This document shows positions 63,101 to 64,000 of a stretch of DNA of 64,000 nt, in pieces; position 1 is the stretch's first letter, and each line of letters starts with the position of its first letter. The notes under the pieces were generated by a model. That model saw nothing but the letters and a program-made list of their open reading frames with translations. It did no database searches and was not told the origin of the DNA. The position numbers and the translations under genes were made by a program. Source of the DNA: Flavobacterium macacae (GTDB taxonomy: Bacteria > Bacteroidota > Bacteroidia > Flavobacteriales > Flavobacteriaceae); NCBI RefSeq assembly GCF_003865365.1, contig NZ_RQVR01000001.1, positions 302,310-366,309 on the forward strand, in the 5' to 3' direction.

Positions 63101-64000
63101 GTAGGAGTTAGTGCTACAGCTATTTTAACTCCTGAAGCTTATGCGGGAACACCAGGTCAGACAATTTTTGTTAGAATTTCTTACCCAGGATCAGACTGTT
63201 TCTTTGTAAAAACTTTCCAACTTCAGTTAGGGTCAAATACACCGTCTGTAACAACATTCTCTTACAGCACGCCAATTTGTATCGGTAATGCAACAAATCC
63301 ACTACCTATTCCGGTTACTGGATTTACCGCAGGCGGAACTTACTCTTCAAATGATGTAACAGTAAATGCTACAACAGGAGAAATTGATATGACAACTGCT
63401 ACTGCGGGTACGCACGATATCACTTATACAATTATTCCTGCAGGATGTAATGAAGGTGGTTCATTTACTGCTCAAATCGTAATAAATGCATTACCAGTAG
63501 CGGATGTTATTACTGATGTAGTTGTTTGTGATTCATATGTATTACAACCATTAAGTGCTAACAATAATTATTTTACAGCACCAAATGGTGGAGGTTCCGC
63601 ATTAACTGCTGGAACAGCAATTACAACATCTCAGTTAATTTACATCTTTTCTTCAACAGGAGTTGGATGTTCTGACGAAAGTGACTTTAATGTAACGATT
63701 AACGAAAGCCCAATTGTTTCTGTAACAGGTGCTTGTCAAGGAGCTGATTACATTATTGAAGCTACAATTTTAAATGATAATTTATCAGCCGATAATTTTA
63801 TATTCTCTTGGACTGATTCGGATGGAAATTCAGTTGGTGGAAACACTTCAACAATTACGGTTTCAGTTTCTGGTGAATATTTTGTAAATGTTACACCAGT
63901 TGCAACTTCAACTGTTGATTGTTCAGTGGATCAATCTTTCACCGCCAACGGTACTACGTGTATGATTCCAAAAGGGATTTCACCAAACGGTGACGGAAAG
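57161..64000 (+). CDS. Giant repeat-rich secreted protein with T9SS-type C-terminal domain, 3' end outside the window
   Basis: There are 2280 open codons, running off the window. Residues 1-20 form a signal peptide (MKKITLLLLMCFSSFIGFSQ). A choice-of-anchor/cleaved-adhesin-like jelly-roll follows (about 24-200), then an FN3-like domain, a PPC-like beta domain with paired Cys (about 305-440) and another FN3. Four repeats of about 270 residues start near 541, 812, 1088 and 1358, each a GFEGTN..W jelly-roll plus an FN3 domain with YVWVRSNCG. A Cys-rich region (1625-1900) and PKD/Ig-like domains precede MIPKGISPNGDGK, the opening of the gliding-motility-associated type B sorting domain. It is probably a type IX-secreted surface adhesin or carbohydrate-binding protein. 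No catalytic motif is seen. Confidence 0.88.
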   Translation, partial: MKKITLLLLMCFSSFIGFSQGLVEGFDNTAAPSGGVLALDSGSWAIFDNGIGTQGSWLPTASPTLIHQGTRAMQINGTNDNLGIGNTSQDWLVTPAVVVPNNGQLKFFTRLQTAANQGSIFQIRISTTSQTDAASFTILQEWNELNLNVSYNTYEEKTVPLNLPAGSTVYVAFVMLNTQLGNTVSSERWLIDTVNIVEQCLDPTNLTASAVTQSGANLSWLNPSGATSWEIEIVSGTTPTPTQHGVVYNGALPYAATGTATGTPLVQVPFLPNTEYKYYVRAICSGSNTSSAWVGPFSFTTGAPGFTCSSAIPITALPYTTTDNTANYGDTFDANQGTGCGSTVNYMTGNDVFYSYTATQTGVISISMTPTATNTSIFVYNGCANVGVSCVAGVANAQTTVREIPALAVTAGVTYVIVISKNGTPATGAYTLNIQIVNCTPPTNLNATNVSATSATLTWDNPGGLASTWQVALQDAGTPMPTTDAGVVTVTTNTAYQPTLQNSYAYQYYVRAQCPDGSYSAWAGPYLFNSAQVAASIPFTEGFEGTNTFALNNGTQVNKWAVGSATNNGGTNSLYISNDNGVSNAYTIAAAISVVQAYRDIAVPAGTNELNLAFDWKAAGESTFDYLRVWTVPTSFTPTPGTQITAGAGRVQLGANMNLTPNYTTVNYVIPATALAGQTMRLVFEWRNDNSAGTQPPAAIDNINLTVITCSAPSALLLQSVGQTTAGISWTAPVSGAASYDYYVSSTNTNPAAGVTVTGNVSTTTATLSGLLPSTTNYVWVRSNCGIDGTSTWTGPVTVITTQIPGTLAYIDGFEGTNQWSLINGTQVNKWVVGTATNNGGTQSLYISNDNGATNAYTITSTSIVQAYRDIAIPATAGDLNVSFDWRAVGQGFGPTTFNDYFRVWAVPTTFNPTPGTQITAGVGRVQLGTSTNNSANYTTSNYVLPSAGFAGQTLRLVFEWRNDASTGTQTPAAIDNVNISIITCAAPTALAVNTVNQTSGTFSWTAPASGAISYDYYVSTTNTAPIATTAATGNVTTTNATALGLQPSTTYYVWVRTNCGATDGNSTWTGPVQLITTQIPADLTYVDGFEGTNQWSIVNGTQVNKWVIGTATSNGGTQSLYITNDNGVSNAYTVNAISVVQAYRDINVPATAAELNVAFDWRAAGESSFDYLRVWAVPTTFNPTPGTQITAGAGRVQLGANMNQTPNYTTVNYVLPTTGFAGQTMRLVFEWRNDGSAGTQPPAAIDNVNINVITCSAPSALIVNTANQTGGSFSWTAPANGAASYDYYISTTNTPPTSTSEVVNVTPTNATVTGLQPSTTHYVWVRSNCGAVDGTSIWVGPVQLITSQIPGELNYIDGFEGTNGWTLNNGTQVNKWIVGTATSNGGTQSLYISNNNADNAYTISSTSVVHAYRDIQMPAVVGDLSLTFDWKAIGQGFTTTFNDYFRVWAVPTTFNPTPGTQITAGSGRVQIGANFNNSAIWQTPNYIFSATPFSGQAMRLVFEWRNDGSSGTQPPAAIDNVNLSQLTCPAPINLIAESNPSNSDLILSWTPVGAETQWEVVAQIAGTGAPVSGQIVNETSLTFSPLPGTFYEFFVRAICSPTDSSFWAGPAAFSIFTPPGCASVDLVGVGVDIVDQEIILCAEEDNCVNLSATYFGIGATTSYEVASIDYNPPFPFTGGTEMPITADDDYTPSFDLPFNFCFFGESYDYVRVGDNGVIAFGLPYTTTYGEYCSWVLDGPIPNPAFTIKNAIYGVFQDMLTTNNPGANTSINYQVLGTYPCRAFVVNFNEVPAFGTACQDAQYRTTTQIVLYEISNIIEVYVKNRTACSGWQQGEGVIGIQNAAGTVAYVPPGRNTGAWNATNEAWRFSPNGESNVDFQWLKDGVFFSDQQDIQVCVTELTTMVAQATYTTCDGTVITKENQVIIRTTEPLPTNDPVDILSCSSTGNPIFDLTPNTATIIGSNSATDLIIEYYLTQAEAEVGVSATAILTPEAYAGTPGQTIFVRISYPGSDCFFVKTFQLQLGSNTPSVTTFSYSTPICIGNATNPLPIPVTGFTAGGTYSSNDVTVNATTGEIDMTTATAGTHDITYTIIPAGCNEGGSFTAQIVINALPVADVITDVVVCDSYVLQPLSANNNYFTAPNGGGSALTAGTAITTSQLIYIFSSTGVGCSDESDFNVTINESPIVSVTGACQGADYIIEATILNDNLSADNFIFSWTDSDGNSVGGNTSTITVSVSGEYFVNVTPVATSTVDCSVDQSFTANGTTCMIPKGISPNGDGK
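58781..62020 (+). repeat. Four tandem ~0.8-kb coding repeats in the giant secreted protein
   Basis: Unit starts near 58781, 59594, 60422 and 61232 (spacings 813, 828 and 810 bp). Units share long near-identical nucleotide stretches such as GGNACNCAAATTAC..GCAGG and TTTTTGANTGGAGAAATGA, and the peptide blocks NGTQVNKW, GGTQSLYI, VVQAYRDI and RLVFEWRND. Confidence 0.85.

Overview
The window looks like chromosomal DNA from a member of the Flavobacteriaceae, close to Flavobacterium. The sequence is AT-rich. Promoter-like sites follow the Bacteroidetes pattern (TTG, about 20 bp, TAnnTTTG) and there is little Shine-Dalgarno signal. Several gene families are typical of Bacteroidetes (DUF4175, DUF4837, DUF2480, DUF3078, HmuY). 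The window ends inside a giant secreted protein at the start of a gliding-motility/type IX secretion C-terminal domain. No prophage, insertion sequence or CRISPR array is visible.

Layout. 1-8.6 kb: the end of a GIN-domain protein, a LysE-type exporter, tRNA-Cys with decayed partial copies, folB, glnS, a small YtxH/holin-like membrane operon, an SPFH protein and gltX. 8.7-17.1 kb: a large DUF4175 protein, ybeY, mnmG, two paralogous lipoproteins, a methyltransferase and an OmpH/Skp-like lipoprotein. Four parS-like 16-mers lie within 2.5 kb around mnmG, which suggests an origin-proximal position. 17.2-31.2 kb: a PIF1-type helicase, DoxX-like protein, holB, pgk, a LysM transglycosylase, DUF4837, GNAT, OmpA, CtpA-type protease, a DUF4349 gene cut by an in-frame TGA, rnpA and small secreted proteins. 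31.2-33.6 kb: a compact operon of M15 peptidase, lipoprotein, small protein and patatin phospholipase. 34-39.5 kb: secreted M1 and S8 peptidases, an MBL hydrolase and an SDR.

39.7-55.5 kb is the functional centre. The SUF iron-sulfur pathway (sufA, sufB, sufC, sufD, then sufS, sufE and a DUF59/SufT-like gene) is split in two by a haem-acquisition locus: TonB receptor plus HmuY on the plus strand, facing hmuT-U-V-S on the minus strand. Both arms of the haem locus carry a similar 19-bp dyad just after the promoter -7 element, so they are probably co-repressed by an iron- or haem-sensing regulator. Haem iron import and Fe-S assembly are therefore physically interleaved.

55.5-64 kb: hflX, then an open-ended gene of at least 2280 codons encoding a repeat-rich secreted protein with four ~270-residue repeats.

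No single locus is clearly a new system. The best candidates for follow-up are the parS cluster that also supplies gene starts, the M15/patatin envelope-degrading operon, the suf/haem interleaving with its shared operator, and a dispersed intergenic hairpin element present in four divergent copies.
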